DNA of 35,422 nt from Bacteroides sp. (GTDB lineage Bacteria > Bacteroidota > Bacteroidia > Bacteroidales > Muribaculaceae), in NCBI GenBank assembly GCA_014802325.1, contig JAAVCK010000025.1, positions 1-35,422 on the forward strand, in the 5' to 3' direction. Below the pieces are notes generated by a model. It saw nothing but the letters and a program-made list of their open reading frames with translations. It was not told where the DNA came from and made no database searches. Positions 1-7,098 of this stretch are shown piece by piece; the first letter of the stretch is position 1; the number at the start of each line of letters is the position of its first letter. Made by a program: the position numbers and the translations under genes.

Positions 1-117
1 ATTAGACACTCTTTGAAAACAAATTAAACCGCCGTATGCCGAACGGCACGTACGGTGGTGTGAGAGGAAAGGAAACGAAAGTAGGTCAGAAAACTTTCGT
101 TTCCCGACCTACTCGAT
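1..117 (+). mobile_element. Group II intron, 3' end (domains V and VI)
   Basis: Positions 26-62 fold as a domain-V hairpin: ACCGCCGTA pairs with TACGGTGGT, with the two-base bulge and a short GCC/GGC tip closing a GAAC loop. The phrase GGTGGTGTGAGAGG after it is typical of bacterial group II introns. Positions 70-110 form domain VI: GGAAACGAAAG pairs perfectly with CTTTCGTTTCC, and the intron should end at about 117 in CTACTCGAT, which carries the candidate branch-point adenosine. The reverse-transcriptase (maturase) gene and the 5' domains must lie upstream of the window. That this is an intron end is seen from structure; whether it still splices cannot be judged. Confidence 0.8.
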
Positions 118-794
118 TACTCCGATACAGCTGATTCCTCTGCATTTTAGCAAAAAACGGGCGATTATTTCTCTGACTTTTTGTTATGTTGTCAATAAGT
201 AGTATTTTTGCGAATACAGGGCGAATTTTGATACCGCGCAGAGGTGCGGTTGATTTCCTCCTGAGGAATGCTTACTGCGCATTCCGTCATTTATATTGAT
301 AGCGTTTATCCGCGCTGATTCTTGACACCTTGAAATTCTCGCAAAATTTCTATCTAAGTCAAGTATTGAGCAACGATAGATGCCCGTAGGTATGTAATAT
401 ACTGCTTCCGGCTCGTTATTCCCTCATGCGAATAGCGTCGGGAGCAATAGTTGCATATACTGGCGTGGGCTTCTGCGTTGCCGTCCGACTTAGATAGGGC
501 AATGCGAGAAGCCTCAAGGTGTAGGACGGTGACTGACACAGATTCCTGCGCCTCTTCTTTTTTTATGATAACCTTGCAGGGAGGTGAAACCGCGATCGGG
601 GGTGGAAAATGGCTTGAAAATGTAATTTGTTAAAATATGTAAAGTTAAAAATAATTAACGCGGAATTAATTGAAAATTAGATTGATGAGGCAGATTGGTC
701 AGAAATCCCGATGCTTGAACGCTGAAATTTTAACAAAAAAGTACAAATACCAAAATTTCTCATCGTATAATATATATAGTAACCATTTTTTTTT
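118..794. other. Gene-free accessory stretch
   Basis: No convincing coding gene lies here. The two short open frames, about 354-539 on the minus strand and 451-633 on the plus strand, overlap the same hairpin and show no family resemblance I can defend. The stretch is AT-rich and contains one strong structured segment, listed separately. It ends in an AT-rich leader before the gene at 795. I do not see a good TAnnTTTG promoter box for that gene; the nearest is TAATTTG at 623-629, one base short. Confidence 0.5.
468..529. ncRNA. Candidate structured RNA with a pseudoknot
   Basis: GGCTTCTGCGTTGCC (468-482) pairs with GGCAATGCGAGAAGCC (498-513) over 15 base pairs with one bulged G and one G-U pair. 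The loop begins with the rest of CCGTCC (481-486), which is exactly complementary to GGACGG at 524-529. This allows an H-type pseudoknot on either strand. No oligo-T tract follows immediately, so a simple terminator is unlikely; a T-run appears only at about 557-564. I do not recognise the family. Alternatives are a cis-regulatory leader, a mobile-element end or a non-coding relic. Confidence 0.35.
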
Positions 795-1469
795 ATGCCT
801 ATGAAAGTTGCTATGATCGGGGTTGTGAACCCTACCGTTACCTATCAGGATTGGGAAGTGTTGTTTCGCAGAAATTTCCGGAATACTCAATTAACGGAAA
901 TCTGCATCACCGGCGGGGAAACGCTTCTGAATGAGTATGCCAAAACATATGCCGGGAAGTTTTCCATACCGGTTTCAACATATGAAGTTATCGGGAATGA
1001 TGCCGAGGCGCGGCTGAGCAGGAACAGGTCTTTGATTGAGGATTCTGATTTACTTGTGGTATTTACTTCGGGCGATACCGGAAAGTCAGTACCGAATGAA
1101 ATCTCAGCCGGATATGAGCATGAAACGAAGGCGCTGATATTGAATACTGATGAGCAACCACTGCGGTATAAGCCCGACGAATTGATTTCTCCCGAGGAAG
1201 AGAGGGTGTTGGTAAAGAAAATACAGCAATCGGAGGACGATTGTGATGAAGCCATAGAGAAGCTGACAGTATCGTATCACCGCTTTGTGGAGTTGATAGC
1301 CAAAAGATATGTTTCATCCGAGCACCCTTTAGACAAACTTATATCCGAGGGTAATATCGGGCTTATCCATGCAGCGCGCAAGTATGATAAGGCCCGCGGA
1401 TTCCGATTTCTCCCATACGCTGTTTGCTGGGTCAAGCTGAGCATTGAAGAGGCAATCAGTCGCAATTAA
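795..1469 (+). CDS. SLOG (YspA/DUF2493-like) domain fused to a sigma-70 region 1.2-2 module
   Basis: This 224-residue protein has two parts. Residues 3-118 look like a SLOG/YspA-type Rossmann fold, the class that binds nucleotides: an opening beta strand KVAMIG, a GG turn at 40-41, the RNRS helix start at 76-79, and the following DLLVVF strand. Residues 130-222 match sigma-70 regions 1.2 to 2.4: PEEE at the start, the LISEGNIGL core-polymerase-binding helix (region 2.2) and RGFRFLPYAV (2.3). Regions 3 and 4 are absent. Aligned by eye to E. coli RpoD, the melting and -10 residues W433, Q437 and T440 become C211, L215 and E218, while E407 and N409 of the core-binding face are kept. It may therefore bind RNA polymerase core without reading a promoter (inference). 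It is followed 39 nt later by a nuclease-like gene on the same strand. A second in-frame ATG at 801 is also possible as start. Confidence 0.75.
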   Translation: MPMKVAMIGVVNPTVTYQDWEVLFRRNFRNTQLTEICITGGETLLNEYAKTYAGKFSIPVSTYEVIGNDAEARLSRNRSLIEDSDLLVVFTSGDTGKSVPNEISAGYEHETKALILNTDEQPLRYKPDELISPEEERVLVKKIQQSEDDCDEAIEKLTVSYHRFVELIAKRYVSSEHPLDKLISEGNIGLIHAARKYDKARGFRFLPYAVCWVKLSIEEAISRN

Positions 1470-1508
1470 CGTATTGACAACTTATTACTAACTTTATATC
1501 TCTTAATT

Positions 1509-2501
1509 ATGACAACATTAGCCGACGAATTGAAAAAAGGACTGGAAAAAACTTATCCCTCCACAAGTGGAAAACCGCTTTTCTTTGACGAGAACCTGGA
1601 TAAAGCCTTATATGCGCGTGAATTTGCCAATCTGTTTTCGATCCCCGAAAATGACCGCGATTTGTTCTATGAAGCATTCAAGGTTGCTATGGAGGGACAA
1701 GGCGACGAGTTGAGTGATGTCAACTCATTGATTTCCTCGGCGCTTCTCAGCCTGCTCACGTTTTATCCGCTTTTTGGTAATACTGATAAGTCAAAATATC
1801 TGACCATCAACGGTGAGCAATATTACAGATGCTTCTTTGAGGTGAGAAATAGGGTGATTAATCGGCCGTCGAGTGTCGACGTCGCTCTTATTTCAGTCGA
1901 TGAAAAGAAAATACTGTTTCTGGAGTCAAAACTATCGGAGTATGCCAATGGGGTTGGAACAAGTCTCGAATTAGGCAAAAGTTATAAATCTCTTTATGAG
2001 GGAGAAAATGGATTGTATTCCTTAGCTCTATGCGATTACCTTAATATGGAAGTGGAGAATGGCACACCGATCCTGAAATCTCTCGACGGCAAAGAAAAAA
2101 TCTACATCGAAGGCATCAAGCAGTCGATCAGTCATCTTATAGGATTGATCCGTGGCCCACAGTTTTATAAGCAAGGATATTATCCGGAAGACTATTACAA
2201 GGAGTATGAAAAGTTTTATAGCAAAGCAGAGGTGCTGGAATACGGCACCATACTCTTTGAGGCGGCGGCATTTGATGTAAATACCCAGGAATTCAAAGCC
2301 TATTCGGAATTATACAGCAAGACTATCATCGAACATGGAAAGGAGATTGTAGACTGTATAAAGAGCTGGGATAATGGAGAGTCGGAATACAAAACGCATA
2401 TCGAGATTCTCGACAAAATCCTTACATATCAGGGTCTGCTGTCAGATGAAAACAACCGTCGCCTGATCGCCGAAAGCGTACTGAAATATTACAAATTCTG
2501 A
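1509..2501 (+). CDS. Putative PD-(D/E)XK nuclease-fold protein
   Basis: The protein has 330 residues. A PD-(D/E)XK signature is visible: E111 in the preceding helix, D124 in SSVDVALI, then E139-S-K141 in ILFLESKL, with beta strands around the acidic residues as in restriction-like nucleases. The rest is mainly helical, with no transmembrane segment or signal peptide, so it should act in the cytoplasm. I cannot name the family; some Bacteroidales restriction-endonuclease-like proteins have a similar size and motif. It starts 39 nt after the SLOG-sigma gene and is followed by a clear terminator, so the two are probably one transcript. Base composition is AT-richer than purH downstream, consistent with acquired DNA. 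A nuclease beside a nucleotide-sensing domain suggests a defence or conflict role (inference). Confidence 0.65.
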   Translation: MTTLADELKKGLEKTYPSTSGKPLFFDENLDKALYAREFANLFSIPENDRDLFYEAFKVAMEGQGDELSDVNSLISSALLSLLTFYPLFGNTDKSKYLTINGEQYYRCFFEVRNRVINRPSSVDVALISVDEKKILFLESKLSEYANGVGTSLELGKSYKSLYEGENGLYSLALCDYLNMEVENGTPILKSLDGKEKIYIEGIKQSISHLIGLIRGPQFYKQGYYPEDYYKEYEKFYSKAEVLEYGTILFEAAAFDVNTQEFKAYSELYSKTIIEHGKEIVDCIKSWDNGESEYKTHIEILDKILTYQGLLSDENNRRLIAESVLKYYKF

Positions 2502-2532
2502 GGACAAGGGATCTAATCCTGTAAAATTCAGT

Positions 2533-2592
2533 ATGGCGCTCGCATGGCGTTGATTTCCGTTAAATCAGCGACCGTGCAGGCGCCATTTTTTT
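2533..2592 (+). terminator. Rho-independent terminator after the SLOG-sigma/nuclease pair
   Basis: ATGGCGC (2533-2539) pairs with GCGCCAT (2580-2586). An inner stem CGTTGATTT / AAATCAGCG closes on a CCGTT loop. A run of seven T follows at 2586-2592. It ends the transcript about 30 nt after the stop of the nuclease-like gene. Confidence 0.8.
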
Positions 2593-2600
2593 GTTGTTTT

Positions 2601-2680
2601 ATTGGAAAAGCGGCAAAAATCGAGGAAAACATATTGGAAAAGCGGCAAAAAATGAGGAAATCATGTTGGAAAAGCGACAG
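2601..2680. repeat. 32-nt tandem repeat, 2.5 copies
   Basis: Units lie at 2601-2632 and 2633-2664, followed by a half unit at 2665-2680. Each starts with TTGGAAAAGCG and continues with GCAAAAA then GAGGAAA. The copies touch without spacers, so this is not CRISPR. The period is not a multiple of three. The rest of the gene-free stretch 2681-2980 holds nothing I can identify. Confidence 0.75.
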
Positions 2681-2981
2681 AATTTGGATAATGCGCAGAT
2701 AATCACGTGATTACGGAAATGACGCATTTAACAGTGGTGAAGACTAATTATTGGTAAGAATTTAACCTGCTCTTGATGGGCGTTGCGGGGACGTTTTTAT
2801 ATAGAGAACGGAACCGGCAGTGAAAATCATTAATGCTATCTCAGAAGCGAGCTGGAGTTGTGTTTTGTCTTGGGGTGGGAAAATTTGTGACATTAGGCAG
2901 CGACGGGGAAAAGTAAAGAAATTTTTTATTTTGCGAAGATATTTTTGATAATTAGTGCGTGGGTCGCTGATATTTTTTTCG

Positions 2982-2989
2982 TAATTTTG
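2982..2989 (+). promoter_or_regulatory. Probable -7 box of purH
   Basis: TAATTTTG matches the Bacteroidetes -7 consensus TAnnTTTG and lies 36 nt before the purH start codon. No clear TTTG -33 box is present at the usual distance, so the promoter is likely but incomplete by consensus. Confidence 0.5.
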
Positions 2990-3025
2990 TGCTCTAATAA
3001 TTAAACATCTAATCAGAACCTTCCG

Positions 3026-4561
3026 ATGTCAGTAACAAGACCAATCAAGACAGCTCTTATCTCAGTATATCATAAGGACGGCCTGGATGAAATTCTCAGC
3101 CTGCTCAATGCCGGCGGCGTAAAATTTCTTTCCACCGGCGGTACACGTTCGTTTATCGAAAGCCTCGGCTACGAGTGCGACGCGGTAGAGGACCTCACAG
3201 GTTATCCTTCCATCTTGGGCGGACGCGTGAAGACGCTTCATCCCAAGGTGTTCGGTGGTATTCTCAACCGCCGCGACAACGATGGCGACCGCGCCCAGAT
3301 AGCCGAGTATGAAATACCCGAAATCGACCTTGTGATCGTCGACCTCTACCCATTCGAGGCTACCGTGGCTTCGGGTGCGTCGCAGGCCGATATTATTGAG
3401 AAGATAGATATAGGCGGTATCTCGCTTATCCGCGCAGCCGCCAAGAATTTCAATGATGTGATCATCGTGCCCTCGAAGGCTGAATATGCCATGCTCCGCG
3501 ATATGCTCGTGGCTCAGGGTGCCGCTTCTACACTTGATGACCGCCGCCGATTCGCAGCACGTGCGTTTGCCGTATCGTCGGGCTACGACACAGCGATATT
3601 CAACTATTTCGCCTCGCTCGACCAAGACCCCGTACCCGCCGATCTCCGCGTGGCCATCAACTCGGCCAAGAAGATGCGCTACGGTGAGAATCCCCATCAG
3701 AACGGTACGTTCTACGGCGACTTCAACGCGCTCTTCGAGCAGCTCCACGGCAAGGAGATCTCTTACAACAATCTGCTTGACATCGATGCTGCCGTATCGC
3801 TCATCTCGGAGTTTGACATCACTACTTTCGCAATTCTCAAGCACAACAATGCCTGCGGACTCGCAAGCCGCGATACCGTGGCTCAGGCTTGGGCCGACGC
3901 TCTTGCCGGCGACCCCGTGAGCGCATTTGGCGGAGTGCTCGTAACCAACCGTTTGGTAGATGCTGCCGCTGCAGAGGAAATCAACAAGATATTCTTTGAG
4001 GTTATCATAGCACCTGATTACAGCCACGATGCACTTGAGATACTGAAATCGAAGAAAAACCGCATAATTCTGCTTCAGAAAGCTCCGCTCGACACCAAGC
4101 GCCAGTTCCGCTCGATACTCAACGGCGCGCTCGTGCAGGACCGCGACCTCAAGATAGAAACTCCCGCCGAACTCACCACCGTGACCACACTCGCGCCTAC
4201 CGACGCTCAGGTGGCCGACCTGCTCTTTGCCAACCGTATAGTGAAGAACTCTAAGAGCAACGCTATCGTGCTCGCGCGCAACGGTCAGCTTATAGCAAGC
4301 GGCGTAGGTCAGACCTCGCGCGTCGACGCCCTGCGTCAGGCTATCGACAAGGCACGCTCATTTAACTTCGACCTCGAAGGCGCCGTGATGGCATCAGATG
4401 CTTTCTTCCCCTTCCCCGACTGCGTGGAAATTGCCGCCGAGGCCGGAATAAAGGCTGTGATACATCCCGGAGGCTCTATCCGCGACAATGAGAGCATCGA
4501 AGCCGCCAACCGTCTCGGTCTGGCTATGGTGACTACCGGCTTCCGCCACTTCAAGCATTAA
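3026..4561 (+). CDS. purH: Bifunctional AICAR formyltransferase / IMP cyclohydrolase
   Basis: PurH catalyses the last two steps of purine synthesis, adding a formyl group from 10-formyl-tetrahydrofolate to AICAR and closing the ring to IMP. The 511-residue length is normal for the family. The N-terminal MGS-like cyclohydrolase domain (about residues 8-150) shows the STGGT and GGRVKTLHP motifs. The transformylase part shows [10 protein letters not shown] and the catalytic Lys272-His273 pair in LKHNNACG. It is followed 25 nt later by mreB on the same strand, so some read-through into the elongation genes is possible. GC content and codon use change sharply from the AT-rich DNA upstream, marking the return to core chromosome. 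Confidence 0.97.
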   Translation: MSVTRPIKTALISVYHKDGLDEILSLLNAGGVKFLSTGGTRSFIESLGYECDAVEDLTGYPSILGGRVKTLHPKVFGGILNRRDNDGDRAQIAEYEIPEIDLVIVDLYPFEATVASGASQADIIEKIDIGGISLIRAAAKNFNDVIIVPSKAEYAMLRDMLVAQGAASTLDDRRRFAARAFAVSSGYDTAIFNYFASLDQDPVPADLRVAINSAKKMRYGENPHQNGTFYGDFNALFEQLHGKEISYNNLLDIDAAVSLISEFDITTFAILKHNNACGLASRDTVAQAWADALAGDPVSAFGGVLVTNRLVDAAAAEEINKIFFEVIIAPDYSHDALEILKSKKNRIILLQKAPLDTKRQFRSILNGALVQDRDLKIETPAELTTVTTLAPTDAQVADLLFANRIVKNSKSNAIVLARNGQLIASGVGQTSRVDALRQAIDKARSFNFDLEGAVMASDAFFPFPDCVEIAAEAGIKAVIHPGGSIRDNESIEAANRLGLAMVTTGFRHFKH

Positions 4562-4586
4562 TTTCACTCCTCAATATTACAGATAA

Positions 4587-5609
4587 ATGGGATTTTTTTC
4601 ATTCACAAAGGAGATCGCTATTGACCTCGGAACGGCCAATACGATCATCATCCACAACGACAAAATCGTAGTCGACGAGCCCTCTATCGTGGCGATCGAC
4701 AAGCGCGACTCCAAGAAACTCGCCGCCGTGGGCCGCGAAGCTAAGCTCATGCAGGGTCGCGAGAACCCCAATATCGAGACCGTGCGCCCGCTGCGCAAGG
4801 GAGTCATAGCCGACTTCCATGCCGCCGAGATGATGATACGCGGTCTTATAAAGAAAGCCAGCGCCAAGAGCAACTGGTTTCAGACTTCGCTCAAGATGGT
4901 GGTAGGTATACCTTCGGGCTCTACCGAGGTGGAGATCCGCGCCGTGCGTGACTCTACGGAGGTGGCCGGTGGCCGCGACGTATACATGATCTACGAGCCC
5001 ATGGCCGCAGCTCTCGGTATAGGTATAGACGTGCTTGCTCCTCAGGGCAACATGATAGTGGATATAGGCGGTGGCACTACCGAGATCGCCGTGATATCGC
5101 TGGGCGGTATCGTGTCCAACAAGAGTATTCAGGTAGCCGGCGACGACCTTACCGATGACATCATGGATCACATGAGCCGCGTTCACAACGTGAAAGTCGG
5201 TGAGCGCACCGCCGAGGAAATCAAGATCAACGTAGGCTCGGCTCTTACCGAACTTGAGAATCCCCCGGAAGATTTCATAGTACGCGGTCCCAATAAGATG
5301 ACCGCTCTTCCTATGGAGGTGCCCGTGAGCTATCAGGAAATCTCTCACTGCATCGAGAAGTCGATATCGCGTATCGAGGCAGCCGTGCTTCAGGCTCTTG
5401 ACGAGACTCCTCCCGAGCTTTATTCCGATATTGTGATGAACGGTATCTATCTGGCCGGTGGCGGCGCGCTGCTCCGCGGCCTTGACAAGCGCCTGACTGA
5501 CAAGATCGGTATCAAGTTCCACGTGGCCGAGGATCCCCTGCTCGCAGTAGCCAAGGGTACGGGAGTGGCTCTGAAAAATATCGAGCATTTCTCGTTCCTG
5601 ATCCGCTGA
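4587..5609 (+). CDS. mreB: Rod-shape-determining actin homologue MreB
   Basis: MreB polymerises with ATP on the inner face of the cell membrane and guides the elongation machinery. The 340-residue protein starts MGFFSF, carries the phosphate-1 loop DLGTANT at about 11-17, the phosphate-2 loop DIGGGTTE and the adenosine motif AGGGALLRG near the end. The length is normal. It heads the mreB-mreC-mreD-mrdA-rodA cluster, whose order is the common bacterial one. The short amphipathic N-terminus would serve as membrane anchor. Confidence 0.97.
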   Translation: MGFFSFTKEIAIDLGTANTIIIHNDKIVVDEPSIVAIDKRDSKKLAAVGREAKLMQGRENPNIETVRPLRKGVIADFHAAEMMIRGLIKKASAKSNWFQTSLKMVVGIPSGSTEVEIRAVRDSTEVAGGRDVYMIYEPMAAALGIGIDVLAPQGNMIVDIGGGTTEIAVISLGGIVSNKSIQVAGDDLTDDIMDHMSRVHNVKVGERTAEEIKINVGSALTELENPPEDFIVRGPNKMTALPMEVPVSYQEISHCIEKSISRIEAAVLQALDETPPELYSDIVMNGIYLAGGGALLRGLDKRLTDKIGIKFHVAEDPLLAVAKGTGVALKNIEHFSFLIR

Positions 5610-5649
5610 TAAGTCACATTCCGGAAAGAATCCATCTGACATTACCACA

Positions 5650-5680
5650 GGCAGAGGCCGTCACTACAGAGGCCTCTGCC
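5650..5680 (+). other. Perfect hairpin between mreB and mreC
   Basis: GGCAGAGGCC (5650-5659) is perfectly complementary to GGCCTCTGCC (5671-5680), with an 11-nt loop. There is no T-run after it, so it is unlikely to be a full terminator. It may be an RNA processing or stability element that lets mreB be expressed at a different level from the genes behind it (inference). Confidence 0.6.
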
Positions 5681-5700
5681 GTCATTGTAAAAAATTTCAA

Positions 5701-6558
5701 GTGAGCGATCTCTTAAAGTTTCTCCAGAAATACAGTTCGTGGCTGCTCTTCGCGATCTACGTGACGGCCTCGTGCGTGCTGCTGTTTACGGCCAATCCGT
5801 ATCAGCACCATGTGTATCTCTCGTCGGCATCGGCTGTGAGTACGGCTGTGTATGAAACCTCGCGCGAAGTCACCGGATATTTCGCCCTGCGCGATATCAA
5901 CGATGACCTTCAGCGTCGGAATTCCGATCTCGAACTGGAGATATATCGCCTGAAGGAGGAGCTGCGCCGCCGCGATGAGAATGCGCTGCTCGACACTATG
6001 AAGGTCGATCCCTCGCTCTCACGCTACAGCTTCATCATAGCCCACGTGATCAACAATTCTACCATTCATCCCCACAATTATATCACCATCAACAAGGGCG
6101 CGCTCGACGGCATCCGCCCGGAGATGGGAGTGATGGACCAGAACGGTATAGTGGGAGTGGTGAACATAGTGGGCGACCACTCGGCCCGCCTGATATCGCT
6201 GCTCAATCCTTATCTGCGCATATCGTGTAAGGTCAAGGGGCAGGAGCACGTAGGCTCGCTTACGTGGGACGGCCATAGCCCTGACGAAGCTATCCTTGAG
6301 GAGCTGCCCTCGCATGCGGTGTTTAATCCCGGCGACACGATAGTCACCAGCGGCTACTCGTCGATGTTTCCCGAAGGTGTGCCCGTGGGCACTGTGGTCA
6401 ATGGCAGCCGCGACCGCGATGACGACAACTTCTTCGCACTGCGCGTGAAACTTTTCACTGACTTCACCACACTCTCCACCGTGCGCGTGATAGTCGACTC
6501 GCTCAGCCATGAGCTCAGCATTGTTGAGAAAGATATTGATCCCATCCCGTCAAGATAA
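5701..6558 (+). CDS. mreC: Rod-shape-determining protein MreC
   Basis: MreC is the periplasmic scaffold of the elongation complex and contacts PBP2. The 285-residue protein begins with GTG at 5701; no earlier in-frame ATG fits. One membrane segment lies at about residues 12-30, followed by a coiled coil rich in Glu, Arg and Leu at about 60-95 and the C-terminal beta domains (VINNSTIHPHNYITINKG, then GVVG...SLLNP). Size and domain order are normal. The spacing of 18 nt to mreD and the shared strand indicate one operon. Confidence 0.93.
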   Translation: MSDLLKFLQKYSSWLLFAIYVTASCVLLFTANPYQHHVYLSSASAVSTAVYETSREVTGYFALRDINDDLQRRNSDLELEIYRLKEELRRRDENALLDTMKVDPSLSRYSFIIAHVINNSTIHPHNYITINKGALDGIRPEMGVMDQNGIVGVVNIVGDHSARLISLLNPYLRISCKVKGQEHVGSLTWDGHSPDEAILEELPSHAVFNPGDTIVTSGYSSMFPEGVPVGTVVNGSRDRDDDNFFALRVKLFTDFTTLSTVRVIVDSLSHELSIVEKDIDPIPSR

Positions 6559-6576
6559 CTCCCTGACTGAAAAGAA

Positions 6577-7098
6577 ATGACCAAGACAGCCATACGCTTC
6601 ATAGTCCTTGCCATCGTGCTGGTGCTTGCCCAGGTGATGGTGTTCAATAATATCTGCCTGTTTAATGTGGCAGTGCCTATGGTGTTTATCTACCTTATAG
6701 GTCGCCTGCCGGTCACCATGTCGGTCAACGCCGTGATGAGCGTGGGCTTCTTTCTCGGACTTGCCGTGGATGTGTTTTCCGACACGTATGGGATGAATGC
6801 TCTTGCGTGCACGTGTCTGGCTGCGCTGCGCCGTCCGGTGCTCCGCCTGTATGTGACGCGTGAGGAAGATCTGCCCGACCCAGTGCCTTCGATGCACTCG
6901 CTCGGCACCTCGGTGTATCTGAAATATCTGCTGACGCTCACTCTCCTCTACTGCATGATGATATTCACCATCGAAGCATTTACGTTTTTCAATCCTCTCC
7001 GTCTAATTCTGCGCATCGTCTGCAGCACGGCTCTGTCCATGCTCGTGATGGTGGGCATCGACAGCCTCCTTACGCCCCGAAGTGAGAAAAGACTATAA
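6577..7098 (+). CDS. mreD: Rod-shape-determining protein MreD
   Basis: This small integral membrane protein of 173 residues lies in the correct place between mreC and the PBP2 gene. It is almost entirely hydrophobic, with five or so membrane segments, for example LAIVLVLAQVMVF at the start and a strongly hydrophobic C-terminal third. The family has little conserved sequence, so position and hydropathy carry the call. Its last 17 nt overlap the start of the next gene, indicating translational coupling. Confidence 0.85.
   Translation: MTKTAIRFIVLAIVLVLAQVMVFNNICLFNVAVPMVFIYLIGRLPVTMSVNAVMSVGFFLGLAVDVFSDTYGMNALACTCLAALRRPVLRLYVTREEDLPDPVPSMHSLGTSVYLKYLLTLTLLYCMMIFTIEAFTFFNPLRLILRIVCSTALSMLVMVGIDSLLTPRSEKRL

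Noticed and set aside
354..633. Two small overlapping open frames as genes
   Set aside because: Both run over the same hairpin on opposite strands, have no ribosome-site or promoter support and no family resemblance I can defend.
2601..2680. Short direct repeats as a CRISPR array
   Set aside because: The units touch directly with no spacers, only 2.5 copies exist and no cas genes are near.
3062..4027. Long minus-strand frame opposite purH
   Set aside because: It is the antisense shadow of purH in GC-rich DNA; its protein has no recognisable domain. The same applies to the 349-codon frame opposite mreB.
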